A model generated the notes under the pieces. It was not told the origin of the DNA and did no database searches. It saw nothing but the letters and a program-made list of their open reading frames with translations. Below, in pieces: positions 12,412-23,096 of a stretch of 64,000 nucleotides of DNA. Location of the stretch: positions 143,870-207,869 of the forward strand of contig WBMZ01011894.1 of NCBI GenBank assembly GCA_013400975.1, written 5' to 3'. The number at the start of each line of letters is the position of its first letter. The first letter of the stretch is position 1. A program made the translations under genes and the position numbers. Source of the DNA: Atrichornis clamosus. Taxonomy: Eukaryota > Chordata > Aves > Passeriformes > Menuridae.

Positions 12412-14501
12412 GTAAGTATTCCTTCTGATGAATAAGCTGCTGAGCTTTTGCTTGAACATGAACTACTCATGCTGAAAAAAATCACTTTTATGCTGATGCT
12501 TCATTTTTAGTGCTTAAATTGTTAAAACTTTCGCCACGTAGCTTTTATAACTACAGGATTCCAGAGCAGGATAGGCCTTTTCGAGGTCACATTTCCCTTG
12601 GAGACATACAGTAAATCTTTTGATGTCGTTTGGTGGTGTGAAGAAGGACAGAGGGCAGACGGGTCATTTGACTTCGTAAGGATTATGTGAGGAGATCTGT
12701 GCACTTTGATAACACAATTTTTGAGAGATCTGCTTGGGGAACGTGGGGAGCAGGGTCAGCTACACTGAAAGAAGCCTGGCTGATCCAACACCTTCTGTTT
12801 CAGAAGTCAGATGTTCTGGTTGTGAAAGGAAAGATGTTTTTAATTTAAGAACAAAAATTTTATTAAGCATAATGCTGAATCACTGATTTTATAGGTAACC
12901 TTGAGATTATGTAGGTGAAAATAGAGTGTAAGACACAGAAATTTATCAGTTGCATATATAATAATGCAGAAAAATGGCCAAAATTACAAAATTACTCAAG
13001 TCCTGAGTTAAATTCTAGTTCTTCTATGCATTTCAACATCCACAAAAATTAGCTGGTATATGAAAAGTGTTGACACTGCAGATATCAAAAGACAGAGCAT
13101 GTCCTGGAGAACTGCCATTCTGTGGGTATTATCAACTTCATAAACTGTAGCTTATTAAATTTAATTGCTACTCAAAATCACAGTCTGTAGGGCAGCATGG
13201 TGGCCTAGACTGGAGTATACAAAAATATCTGTAGTAATTTATAGTGGGTTAGGAGAATCCAGGCATATTTGCAGCTCATTAACAGACTGATAAAAACACT
13301 ACAGAAGTAGCATATATTAATATACCTACATTTTTTAAGGGTTAAACTAGCTTAAGGTATTGTGTTATATCTGGTAATTAAAAGCTTAAAAGATTTCAGG
13401 CTATTTTTAGACATTCACTGTCCTAACTAGTTCAAACCTTGCTTCTCTAGCAAAAAAATGTTTTGTATTGTTTCTAGTTTAAGGCATTGCTTAAAAACCA
13501 CCAGGAGTATTGGTTGTCAGAGTTTGGGAAGGCAAATGCATGTTAATCTGAAATTACTAGGTGCTAGTACTCAGAAAGGACAGAACTGAATGGGAGTTTC
13601 CTTATGCAATCTACTATGAAGAAGTAAAATATCTAGTGGAAGTGTTGAAAAACAATTTGAATATCCTCTTTCAGTTACAATCATCAATGTATTTCTGTAA
13701 GGTAGGTAAAAACTTATGATGATGCTTTTTAAAGTCTTTCTGTAAATAAGAAAAGATATTGGTTATCTAAACTAAATGTAAGGCCTCTTTCTAGCACCCT
13801 CTAATGGGTGCAGCTGACTTTGGAATTTATTTCCTAATTCCACTTTTTAATTAGTCAAGATCTCATTGCAGTCTTAGTGGAAAAAACAGTCAATGCTTGT
13901 ACCATGTAGTCAGCAATCAGTGGATGCCTTAGTCAGAAGCTTGGGTGTAGGATGAGTGATGAATGCAATGCAATAATTTTGTTTGGGAGTTTGGATACCC
14001 AGTCCTGACAGTCCTCCTTGTGTTTTTATTTCCTTCTAGTGAGTTCTGTTTCCTCTTGTGTTCACAGTTATAAGTTGAATATCTGTCTGTGGTCTTCGGC
14101 ATGGAATCCTTTTGTAATCTCTGTAATCTGCAAACAAAATGATGTTATCACACATTTTACATATGGGAAAACAAGAGCAGAAAGGTGAAAATACTTGCCT
14201 GAGGCCACAAAACGAGCCATTTGCAGAGTTGAAGTTTCCAGCTCACTACTGGGAATAAGAAACTTTTGTATATAGATCTATATATGCCATGTCTTCCCAA
14301 AGAGAAGAGAAAACACTGTGAGCTGCTGCAGAGGAGGCCTGCTGGAGAAGAACAAGAAGCATGCACTTCACATGTAGGGTGCCAAAAAGGGGTTTCCATA
14401 GCAACAGTGTGACAACAAATACACAAAATCATAACTTGTGTAAAACAGAAATTGCCAGTGCATTTGTGTAAGTTAATTTATCTTCTGTCTTTGACCTTTA
14501 G
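12412..14501 (+). other. ABLIM1: ABLIM1 intron, 2.1 kb
   Basis: No exon is recognised. A MIR-like fragment lies at about 14148-14245. The rest is AT-rich unique-looking sequence ending in the acceptor tgacctttag. Confidence 0.8.
14148..14245 (+). repeat. MIR-like SINE fragment
   Basis: The blocks attttacatatgggaaaaca, aaaggtgaaaatacttgcc, tgaggccacaaaacgagcc and ttgcagagttgaagtttcca run in the same order as the MIR consensus (tttacagatgaggaaactg, gaggttaagtgacttgccc, aaggtcacacagctagta, gcagagctgggattcgaac). It is old and diverged. No target-site duplication is visible. Confidence 0.6.
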
Positions 14502-14657
14502 GCAAAAGTAGACAATGAAATCCTTGATTACAAGGATTTAGCAGCCATTCCCAAAGTCAAGGCCATTTATGACATTGAGCGTCCAGACCTAATTACTTAT
14601 GAGCCATTCTACACTTCCGCCTACGAGGACAGACAGGAGAGACAGAGTCTTGGAGAG
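14502..14657 (+). CDS. ABLIM1: ABLIM1 linker exon, 52 codons (phase 0-0)
   Basis: This exon encodes AKVDNEILDYKDLAAIPKVK, then AIYDIERPDLITYEPFYTS, then AYEDRQERQSLGE. This is the most conserved block of the abLIM linker and one of the clearest identifiers of the gene. It has no enzyme or zinc motif. It is 156 bases long, with acceptor acctttag and donor gtaatg (14658). Small differences from the mammalian form that I recall (AYEDRQ against GYDDKQ) fit an avian orthologue. Confidence 0.97.
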
Positions 14658-16159
14658 GTAATGACCCAACCAGCACCTCATTCCGCTTTATCCAGAGCCT
14701 GCTTCGCTTCTCACGGACACTCCTGGGGATTGTTGCTGCTGCTGTTCACAGTGCTTTGTGTCTGTCTGCTCTGGGGTTCATGGGAACAGTCATGATGCTG
14801 CCTCGTGTGTGGAACTGCACCATTAGACACCTACATGAACACAAGCAGAGGATGGCAGGGGGGAGGCTTGCAGGCTGTCTGTGTGCATCCTCATAACTGC
14901 CGTGGATATCCTCATCCTTGGGAACGGCAAGGTCCAGAACGTGAGGCCAAAGCTGTAGTGCTGTGGAGCACCAATATCCACAACAGAATAGGAGGAATAC
15001 CATGGTATTCTATGGACTAAGAGTAGTAGGATACTTTATCTCACACATGCTGAAGGGAAGTATATATCACCGGAGAGCACTTCGCCAGACATACCAGATA
15101 AAATCTGAACTGTGTCAGGATGAAGTGCTCTTCCACCTGGGAAAGCAGGTTAGTTATGTTACAGAAATACCTTCCTCACATTTTAACCTGCTGACATTTA
15201 CTAAGGATTCATATATCATGCAACAGTAAGAAAAAGCTATCTCACTTTTTCTCTCGAATTTGTATATAAAGGTATCTTTCAGGTTGTAGGGTCCACAGTT
15301 TCCTCAGGTGAATTTCCCTAGCTGCGATTGCTGTTTACAAGATTCCAGTGCAGACTGTAAAGCAGGTTTTGTCATGTCCTACCATCTGTCTGTGAATCAG
15401 ACTTCCTGAATGCAAATCTAAATGGATGTGGAAATGGATTTACCTCTTTGCAATGTCAGTGACCTTACTGACTGTAACTGAATTTAGCATGAAAATAAAT
15501 TGAGGAAAAAAGAATTACAGTAAATTTTTCAGGCACCAGTGGTCTGCAGATGTCCAGATCAGTGTGACTGGTAATCTGCTTTATTATCAAAGTGTTCTGC
15601 CTGCCAGCAGGTCAGAGCTGCCTCAGTTTTTCTCCATTGTTCTTCAGTGTTTTATAGAGTTAGGTTTTTTTGCATGAGTTGGAAATTCAGTTCAGGAATA
15701 AAATAAAGGGATTAACAGGTCAGAACATTACAGAATTTCTCCCTTCCAATTTATGTTGGTGGTGAACCCAGCTGGCATCTGGTTCCAAACCACTGTGAGA
15801 TGCATTCGTGACCCCTGACCAGTTCCAGCAGGCCTGACCTATTCCACAAAACCTGCTACAAACACAAGTCTCTTGTTAGTCACAGAGGGGGAGCTGATCT
15901 CACCAGAGAAGGTGAACTGTTTGTTAATCCTTCAAGGGAAGTTTCTTACTGACAAAGCAGTATGTTGGAAGCTGATAAGGCAATGTGGTGTAAGTTGTCT
16001 GCTTTTATGCTTGTTCTGGGAATGAGCAAAAGCCTTTGGGGTTTTCTTATACCATATTTTCATTAGCTTTAAATTCAGTTAATTTCTAGTGACTACAGAA
16101 ATTTGTTCTGAAAAAAGGGGCTCTCACCCTCTTTTAAGAAGATCTTGGTTTTTCACCCA

Positions 16160-16230
16160 ATGCTACTGCTGACTGCTGTCACCTTGGGCAAGTTACCTCA
16201 CCTCTTTGTATCTGTTTCTCCTCCCTTCCC
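16160..16230 (-). repeat. MIR-like SINE fragment, reverse orientation
   Basis: The run gctgtcaccttgggcaagtt followed by acctcacctctttgtatctg and tttctcctccc follows the reverse-strand MIR pattern (tgtgaccttgggcaagtcac, ttaacctctctgagcctcag, tttcctcat). It is diverged and short. Confidence 0.55.
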
Positions 16231-16675
16231 TTGCCCTAATGAGAACACAAACCCATTGGGGTGGAATGATCCCTTACCTTGTGTTCGTGTTGTGGTAATC
16301 GAGTGACAACAATCTTAATGCAATATAACCAGTCCCCACCATCTTTGAAAAGCACAGAAGGTGACACGTTTAGTCTTGCAAACAGTGATTTATCCAGCAT
16401 TCTCTTTGCTAAGGGTGTGCATGTGGCGGTGTTAAGTAAAAGGGAACCTGAGTTTATGCTTGCACACTAGAAATGCCCCTCACCGTGATTTAAAAAGGAA
16501 AAGAAATACAAAATATCACCAGCCTCAGCGAAAAAAGATTTCTGGGCGTACAAGGGAGACGTGCAAGAGGCACCAAAATCAATCCAGAGGTGGACACAAG
16601 CCTTAAAATTATAGGGGATGGGCTACAAGAAAGGATATACTTCAGCCACAGGAGGTGAGAAAACGCAGCATGAGA

Positions 16676-16935
16676 GCGAGAGAGCACAGCGTGAGGCCGC
16701 GTTCGTGGCTGCGCTGGAGGGCAGGGCGTGCACCGCGCCCCCGCCCCTGCCCGCGCCCCCGCCCGCGCTCCCGCGCTCGGGTCGGTCCCGGCGCTGCGGC
16801 CGCGCGCTCTCCCGGCGCCCTCTGGCGGGCAGCGCGGGCAGCGCGGGTTGGCGCCGCCCGTCCACCAGCTCCGGAAATACAACTGAGGTTGCAAATTAAT
16901 TGTCTGCCCTCGAGGCTGACCCGAGACAGAGCGAT
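16676..16935. promoter_or_regulatory. Intragenic CpG island; possible internal promoter or insulator
   Basis: About 260 bases are strongly GC-rich and dense in CpG, with runs such as gcccccgcccctgcccgcg and ggcgctgcggccgcgcgc, inside an otherwise AT-rich, CpG-poor intron. It includes GC-box-like cccgcccc segments and a near-perfect CTCF core. No TATA box is obvious. It lies before the exon at 19283, so a transcript starting here would lack the LIM domains but keep the headpiece. LIM-less short abLIM1 forms are known in mammals. Whether this island drives one is inference. Confidence 0.6.
16815..16828 (-). promoter_or_regulatory. Candidate CTCF site
   Basis: The 14-mer gcgccctctggcgg matches 13 of 14 positions of the reverse CTCF core (S-Y-GCC-M-Y-CT-R-S-TGG); only the T of TGG is replaced by C. 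It sits within the intronic CpG island. Occupancy cannot be judged from sequence. Confidence 0.5.
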
Positions 16936-18571
16936 AATGTTTCCAGAAACTGTCAGGTGTTCAGGTTCTTCGGGGGCTGTCACTTCTGCCCTGTGAGCAG
17001 CAACCTGGTGACCACAGAACTGTCAGCTCTTCTGTGGCTTTTGCTGTGTATACATTGAGAAGCAGCACTTTATGTCCTTTATTTCAAGTATTCTGTTTGT
17101 TGAAAGCACTGAATGTTCGTAACAGCTTTCAGTAAACAAGCTGACGTAAAATGAAAAAAGGATTTTTCTAATGTGATAGATGCTTCAGAATGGAGCAGGG
17201 ATCCCACCTGGTAGTTCAGTTAAAAGACAGCTAAAATGGCATCACTGTGAAATGCTGGAACTTGTGTTACAGAATAACACCTGTAAAAGTTTGCAGAAAC
17301 TTCGCAGAGCAAAAATTACCTGTGCAACTTCAGGTATTAGAGAAGACCCTCAGATCTTAAAGCAGTAGAGAACTGAGCCTGTTGCTGTAGAAGTTTTTAT
17401 GTAAGTTTGGTCAGAACGAGCCATATTCCTCTTCCCTATGTGTAGGCATCGCTGGCTTGCTTTTCTGGAATGGAGCTGCTTTTCTCAGTCGACTGCACAG
17501 TGTGTTTCAAACTGACTGTGGTGCAGACTTCTGCAATAGACCAAGTTTTAAAAGACCTCATAAACCCTGGAGAACCAAATGTTCCTTGGCACCCCCAGAG
17601 TCTGAGATATGACAGTTCACCTGCACTTGATAAAATAGTAATTTGGCTGCAGAGTGTAGTTCCATTTCCCAAAAAGCAAGATGATGTCTGGTAGTCATGG
17701 AGTAAAAAGACATCAAAGGAAAAATACCTAGATTCAGCACGCTGCTTTCTGGGCTGCCTTCCCAGTCTTAGATTCCTGTGACTACCTTTTAACTCAGCAT
17801 CCAGGTAACCCCAGCAGATGATGAAAATTCATTTATTTAGAGTAACACATGAATTACTAGTAGATAAAGGTGGGAATGCACCTCACAGCATGTGCTTTTT
17901 GCATTCATATTGAAAGTTTTAGATTAGCTCTCAGTTTTTGTGGAGAATGTTGTTCCAAAGCACTGTGTGTGGTACGTTTCATGTGGAGCAAAGTTTTTGT
18001 AGCTGATGCTGTTAGATTATAGGCATTAAGAAAATAAGAATGTAAAAGACATTCAAGGCTTTGATGGAAAATAGAAAAAACAGTCTTTAAAAGATTCGTG
18101 GTAACTTGCTGAAAAGGAGATGTTCTGTATGTAATAAAAAATATCACTGCTTTGTTTGGATACTTTGCATTCCCAGTGTCACCAGCTCCATGAGAGTTAA
18201 TGTCTCTCAATGCAAAAGGTATAGCTGGATATTTATTACCAGAAACTCTGCATACATTTCACACTCCTGCTGTTGTACATTAGTGTAGTAGTTAGACCAG
18301 AATCAGCAGCTTTGCTTCTGAGACATTATCTTAATAGCTGCATCATTCTATAATAATTGTGGTCTTATTTAAAAGCATAATCTCTTGCCTTGTTTATTAT
18401 GACAAATAATATTGAAATTTTGTGCACAAAGAAAATAATTAAATCCTGATCTTCCAGCTTCAAATTGTCTGGTGATTAAAGGGCACATAACTAACTGGTA
18501 ATTACACATAGCCTTTATTCCTGCTTGTACCATCAACATATGCATAATCATATGTTTCCTCTAAAGGTATT

Positions 18572-18600
18572 TTTTGCCTCAGTTTCCCTATCTGTGTCAT
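18572..18600 (-). repeat. Possible short MIR-like remnant
   Basis: The block gcctcagtttccctatctgt is identical or nearly so to the well-known reverse MIR block (gcctcagtttccccatctgt). Flanking similarity is weak, so this may be a very eroded copy or coincidence. Confidence 0.3.
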
Positions 18601-19282
18601 AGAAACTTCTCATAGTATTGTGCATATTTCTGCCCACTGGCCTTTGTGCAGTTCTTTCAATACCCATGTTTGTAATTCCTGTCTGTTCTCCTTACGTAAC
18701 CGTGAAAGAACACAGAGATTTAAAGGAGGTCATATCAAAGAAATGTGGATGACAACTACGTGCTCCTTTGCATGGGTATGAAATGTAAGGCCTTGGGGAG
18801 AAGCACATTTTTGCCAGAGTGTGTGCGTTGGAGGGAAAACATGCTTCATCCTGAAAGATATTCTGTAGTTTGATTTTCCATGCAAAGCTCTGAGTTAAGT
18901 TTATTTACTTTTTATTTCCATTTAAAAGATTTCTTCATAACAGGCATGGTTATTAAATTAATAACTCTTTCTGATTTTGATCTTTACAGCTATGTTTTAA
19001 TTACCACAATGATTAGATGGCTAAGACAATCTTGCATGATATTGACTGAATTAATCATGCTTATAAAGATTCTCCCAGAAACTTTAAACTTCAATGATTT
19101 ATGGACCAGTTCCTGAGCAATGTGGAAAAAGCAAGTTCCGGTGCTGGAATGGCCTCAGTAATTTCTGCATTGCCTCTTTACATTGCCATATATCAAAGTA
19201 TCTGCAGCAATGTTTAGATTACCATTTTCTGCCCCAGTATATCCAGTGATATTTCATAACCTTATTTTTTATGTCTTTGCAG

Positions 19283-19318
19283 TCTCCAAGGACATTATCA
19301 CCTACCCCTTCTGCAGAA
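19283..19318 (+). CDS. ABLIM1: ABLIM1 small linker exon, 12 codons (phase 0-0)
   Basis: This 36-base exon encodes SPRTLSPTPSAE, a proline/serine/threonine segment with two SP/TP sites. The acceptor is ctttgcag and the donor is gtaagt (19319). It is symmetric in phase 0 and so skippable. The sequence is identical to what I recall for mammalian ABLIM1 (SLGE-SPRTLSPTPSAE-GYQD). Confidence 0.95.
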
Positions 19319-20568
19319 GTAAGTTTGGTGGAACCTTTGGGGGCAGCATCTTTCTGTGATTACAGTGATTCACTGGAGCAAATGCAGGCGTTGGGTTTGT
19401 TATCAGTCTGACCCATCTCTGTTTGCCACACAGGCATGTCTCCTGAGTATTGAAACTGAACAAAAATTATTTCTAAGGGGGAAACGTTAAGCTCTTGGTG
19501 ACAGATTGTACAAAAAATGAAGCTGCTACTCGTGCCTGGTTGCTGCCTGTAGAGCAGAGCCCTTTGTCCAGCAGGCGTCACTTCTGGTACATTCCTGCCC
19601 CTGTGGCACAGGCGGATTCACACGCCGGGAGCTGGGTGATTGGCAGGAGATGAAACGCTACTCTGAGCACCTAAATAGTAACCCCGGGTTGCTGCTGAAA
19701 CATTTTCAGTTTTGTCTTGAAGAAAACATAACCATGGTCTGGTTTGGTTCTGCTTTGCCATAGCAGTTAATTTGAACACCACAATAATGTGATACATTTG
19801 GGAAGTCATTTGTCAGGATACAACAGATCGTAGTTCAGAATCACTATCCTTGCATTATCATGTTGATTATTTGCAACATAAAAGTTATACTCATTGTTAC
19901 TAGTTAAAAGTTGACTGTAAAATTTTGTGTAAATCTTCATGCATTAACATCAGTCCTTTCCCTTTTGTCCTGGTTTAGTTTGCTTCATGGGGTTCTGGAG
20001 GAGCAAATTTTGAATTTTTTTGTTTGTTTCTTTCTTTTATTGGATTTTTTTACCGCCAGAAAACCAAGTGAATAGAATTTTGCTATACAAGAAGGTGTCA
20101 TGTTTTCAGATACATGGGGACTCTAATTTGGATATAGATACCTTCTGATGAAGCTTGTTGTGACACATGGTAGATTTAGCCACAGAGAGCTGTGTGCTGC
20201 AGCTGTTGAATTCTTGCTGGTCTCCAGGTTAGGTGGCTCATGGCCATACGCGTGTCTCGTGCAGGACACTGCAGGACACACATACTCTGCAGGGGACGTG
20301 GGCAAATCTAGGATTATATAGAATTTAATAGAAATTACAGGTGGAGTTGGAACCTTTGAAGACTGAACTCTGGCCTAGACTGTAAAAATGGGTTGGAATC
20401 TTTGGAACAGGTCCTTGGAGAACAGGAATAATGAAGTAGGTTGAAAGCTTAAGGGACGTTGCTATTTCAGTATCTTCTGCCGATGCCTTCAGGTCCGTGG
20501 AAGTTAAGTGCTGCTGAAAAATGTGTGATGTGCGTTTACATTTATCAGTGAATGCCTCTGTCCTGCAG
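19319..20568 (+). other. ABLIM1: ABLIM1 intron, 1.25 kb
   Basis: Nothing is recognisable beyond intronic sequence. It ends in the acceptor ctgtcctgcag at 20568. Confidence 0.8.
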
Positions 20569-20698
20569 GGTTACCAGGATGTTCGGGACCGCATGATTCA
20601 CAGGTCCACCAGCCAGGGCTCCATCAACTCTCCCGTGTACAGTCGGCACAGCTACACCCCCACCATGTCACGCTCCCCCCAGCATTTCCACAGACCTG
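20569..20698 (+). CDS. ABLIM1: ABLIM1 linker exon, NSP/HFH block A (phase 0 in, 1 out)
   Basis: This 130-base exon encodes GYQDVRDRMIHRSTSQGS, INSPVYSRHSYTPTMSRSP and QHFHRP plus the first base of the next codon. It is a serine-rich linker with many candidate phosphosites. The donor is gtaagg (20699). The second half (NSPV...YTPT...PQHFHRP) resembles the exon at 28937, suggesting exon duplication. The last codon reads E, G or D depending on whether the next exon used is 22989, 28937 or 31319, which fits alternative joining here. Confidence 0.96.
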
Positions 20699-22988
20699 GT
20701 AAGGGCTGCTGCGTTGCCAGTACATGCAAAACTATTCTTTCCTTATTATGCCACTTAGTGGTGCAGCGAAGCACTTGTTTCTCTCAGAAGTGAAAGCTTA
20801 GGATTGAAAAATCGTTGCGTATTTTAATATCTCGTTTTCTACCTGGTTTTTATTGTTCTTGATTTTGACGCAGGCTTTTGCACTAGGCTGAGTGCTTCTT
20901 GTGTCATAAATATGTATGTTCTGGTTTTGTTTCCAATCTATTTTTAAAATACTTGTATGTTTCTGAAAGCAAGCAAAAATTTGCAGCAGCGAGTCGCAAA
21001 CTTCATTCTAGAATTTGGGAAAAGTATCACATATTGGAAACAAAAATTATGGCTTGACTATACAGAAGTTAGTAATGTAGGTTTACTGCCTTGTAAAAAA
21101 TTTAAAGCTTGGTGCAGCCATAGAATTTCATATTCAGCCGCAAAACACCCATATATTCCATATATTCCATGTTTTAAGATATGGCCTCATGGTTCACAAG
21201 GTATCTTTCTTAATTAAAGCCACAGACAATTGCCTGGGAACACTTGAAAACACAGACTTTATTTTCTGGTTTAGCAGTGTTGTTCAAGTTCTATATACAA
21301 TATAGAAAATGCACAGGTCATTCAGGTTCCCAGTGCATTCAAAATTACTGGTTGTGTATATAAAAGCAAGATATGAAAATGAACTATTCATCCACACCCA
21401 AACTGCATAAAAATGTATCGCTAAATGCCATTCATTGAAGACTTTTCAAGACTGATTTTATTGTGTATGGTAATGAATTAAATCTTTGTGATCTGTTTTT
21501 AAATTAAGTGATACAATCGTACAGCTTCATCTTCCTTGGTGATTACAGCTGAACAGTTGGGATGCCAAAAGCCCATATGCAATAGGAGCTGTATTTTTAA
21601 AATTAAAGATTGATAATAGAGCCACCACTGTGGACCTTGAATGCTGCAGCCATTTCCTAGTGGGGTGGGCTGAAAGCAGCCAGTTGTGTCTGTCAGTGAA
21701 TGCCTTATTTAAAGGACCCAGGGGAGGTGGGACAGAAGCAAATTGTGTCTGATGCTCAGTGCTGACAACATAACTGTGTTTTAAGATGATGTTACAACTG
21801 AAACTGAAAGAGACTTGAAAATGTGAAAAAGCTGCAAACTTCTGTCTCTTGAGTCTGGTAATCCTGAGGGGATTTTTCCATTTTTATCAGTTGTATCAGG
21901 GATGTGAACAAATCCAGGCCCTATTTCAGACTTGTCTGTGATTGAGTTTTACTGTCTGTGTTCAGTCAAAGACCTTCCCCAGAAGCAATTTCTGTTTATG
22001 TAACTCTTGTGATTGGCAGGTGGGCTCAAGCCAGAGTTTGGATCCAGATGTAAAATCTTCCAAAGTCCACAGACTGAAGGGTTTTCTGAGAAGATATTAG
22101 TTCAAACTTACCTCTGGTCAGATGATTTCATCTTTTAGCTCACCTGTTACTGTTCCTCATACGACACAGAACTAATTCTGTAAAATTCATCATTTGATGT
22201 TTTCTACACTGCTTTGGGGTAGTTGTTAATGCTCCTTCAATAATCTTTGTGCAGTAATTATTTTCCTACAGTAATTATTCATGTTGAATAATAGCACACA
22301 TATATGTACTTTTTTTTCTCCTAATGGCACTTCTTTTCACCATGTTATTTGCAAGAATAATTTCTCTCTGGATAAACCCAGTGGCCCCAGATAAGTTCGC
22401 TTTTGCTCCCAGCTAGCCCTTGAGAGAGAAGTGAACTGCTGTACTGACGTTGTCAGCATAAGGTTCTTCAAAAATTGAGTGCCATAAGTTCTGAAAAAGT
22501 TTGCAGCCTTTTCCTCCTGCAGTGCCCTAGCTGATGTTGGCAGCATTTTTGGAATGTCTTAAAGCAATAGAAAACAGCTTGCATGCCTCTCGACTGACAT
22601 TTTTTGGTCAGGCACTTTTCAAACCAGCTGCTTTCTTAACTAATTGAGCGTCAGTGTTTGTGATGTTTGCATGCTGGTAGCCGGCTACTTTCTGGTAACA
22701 AGGCATAGATCAGAAGCTCATTAAGCCAGTGATATGCTAAATTAGCGATGCGGTTCAAACCTAAGCCTCTCTTCTGATACTTCCTGTAATTTTGTCTAAC
22801 ATTTACGGACCCTTCGGTACGTCGTCTTTAACCGCTTTTTTTTTTTTCTCCTTCCTTCTTTCCAGAATCCTAATCGTTCAATGCCTTTTTTTTTTTCCTC
22901 CTTCCTTCGAAGCCTCCTTCCCTGCCTCTCTCTTACTGCCTGTCTTTGTTTCCGTTCTGTCCTGCCCCCCGCCTCCCTGCTGCCGCAG
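20699..22988 (+). other. ABLIM1: ABLIM1 intron, 2.3 kb, ending in a long polypyrimidine region
   Basis: No other exon is recognised. TGCATG motifs lie at 22580 and 22668. The last 155 bases are extremely pyrimidine-rich and hold two successive tract-plus-AG arrangements before the acceptor at 22988. Confidence 0.75.
22828..22988 (+). promoter_or_regulatory. Exceptionally long, doubled polypyrimidine tract before candidate exon
   Basis: Two similar blocks occur in series: a T run followed by ctccttccttctttccag (about 22837-22865) and a T run followed by cctccttccttcgaag (about 22887-22914). More C/T-rich sequence follows up to ctgccgcag at 22988. Such extended tracts are typical binding ground for PTBP-type repressors of alternative exons. 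Regulation is inference. Confidence 0.5.
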
Positions 22989-23096
22989 AGCTGCTGGCGG
23001 TGGGCGCGCAGCGCTTGGCTCACCTGCGCAGCTCCTCTCACCATGACTCCCGCCCCAACTCCCCCTTCCGACACCACTTCATCCCCCATGTCAAAG
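22989..23096 (+). CDS. ABLIM1: Candidate ABLIM1 cassette exon, 36 codons (phase 1-1)
   Basis: After one base from the previous exon, the frame reads ELLAVGAQRLAHLRSSSHHD, then SRPNSPFRHHFIPHVK, with no stop. Acceptor ccgcag and donor gtaagg (23097) are both strong, and the length (108) is a multiple of three with phase 1 on both sides. The NSP motif and the histidine-rich HHFIPH end resemble the neighbouring linker exons. It is absent from the shorter mammalian isoform that I remember best, so it is called an optional exon. It is more GC-rich than its neighbours. Without RNA data its use is inferred. Confidence 0.72.

Larger units (their letters stand above)
14658..19282 (+). other. ABLIM1: ABLIM1 intron, 4.6 kb, with internal CpG island
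   Basis: No further coding exon of the full-length form is seen. The intron holds a CpG island (16676-16935), a reverse MIR-like fragment (16160-16230) and a second weak MIR-like piece near 18572-18600. Open frames inside the CpG island reflect its GC content and lack recognisable similarity. Confidence 0.75.

Noticed and set aside
16490..16996. Several overlapping 80-134-codon frames in the intronic CpG island
   Set aside because: Arg/Pro/Ala-rich frames on both strands are by-products of high GC content.
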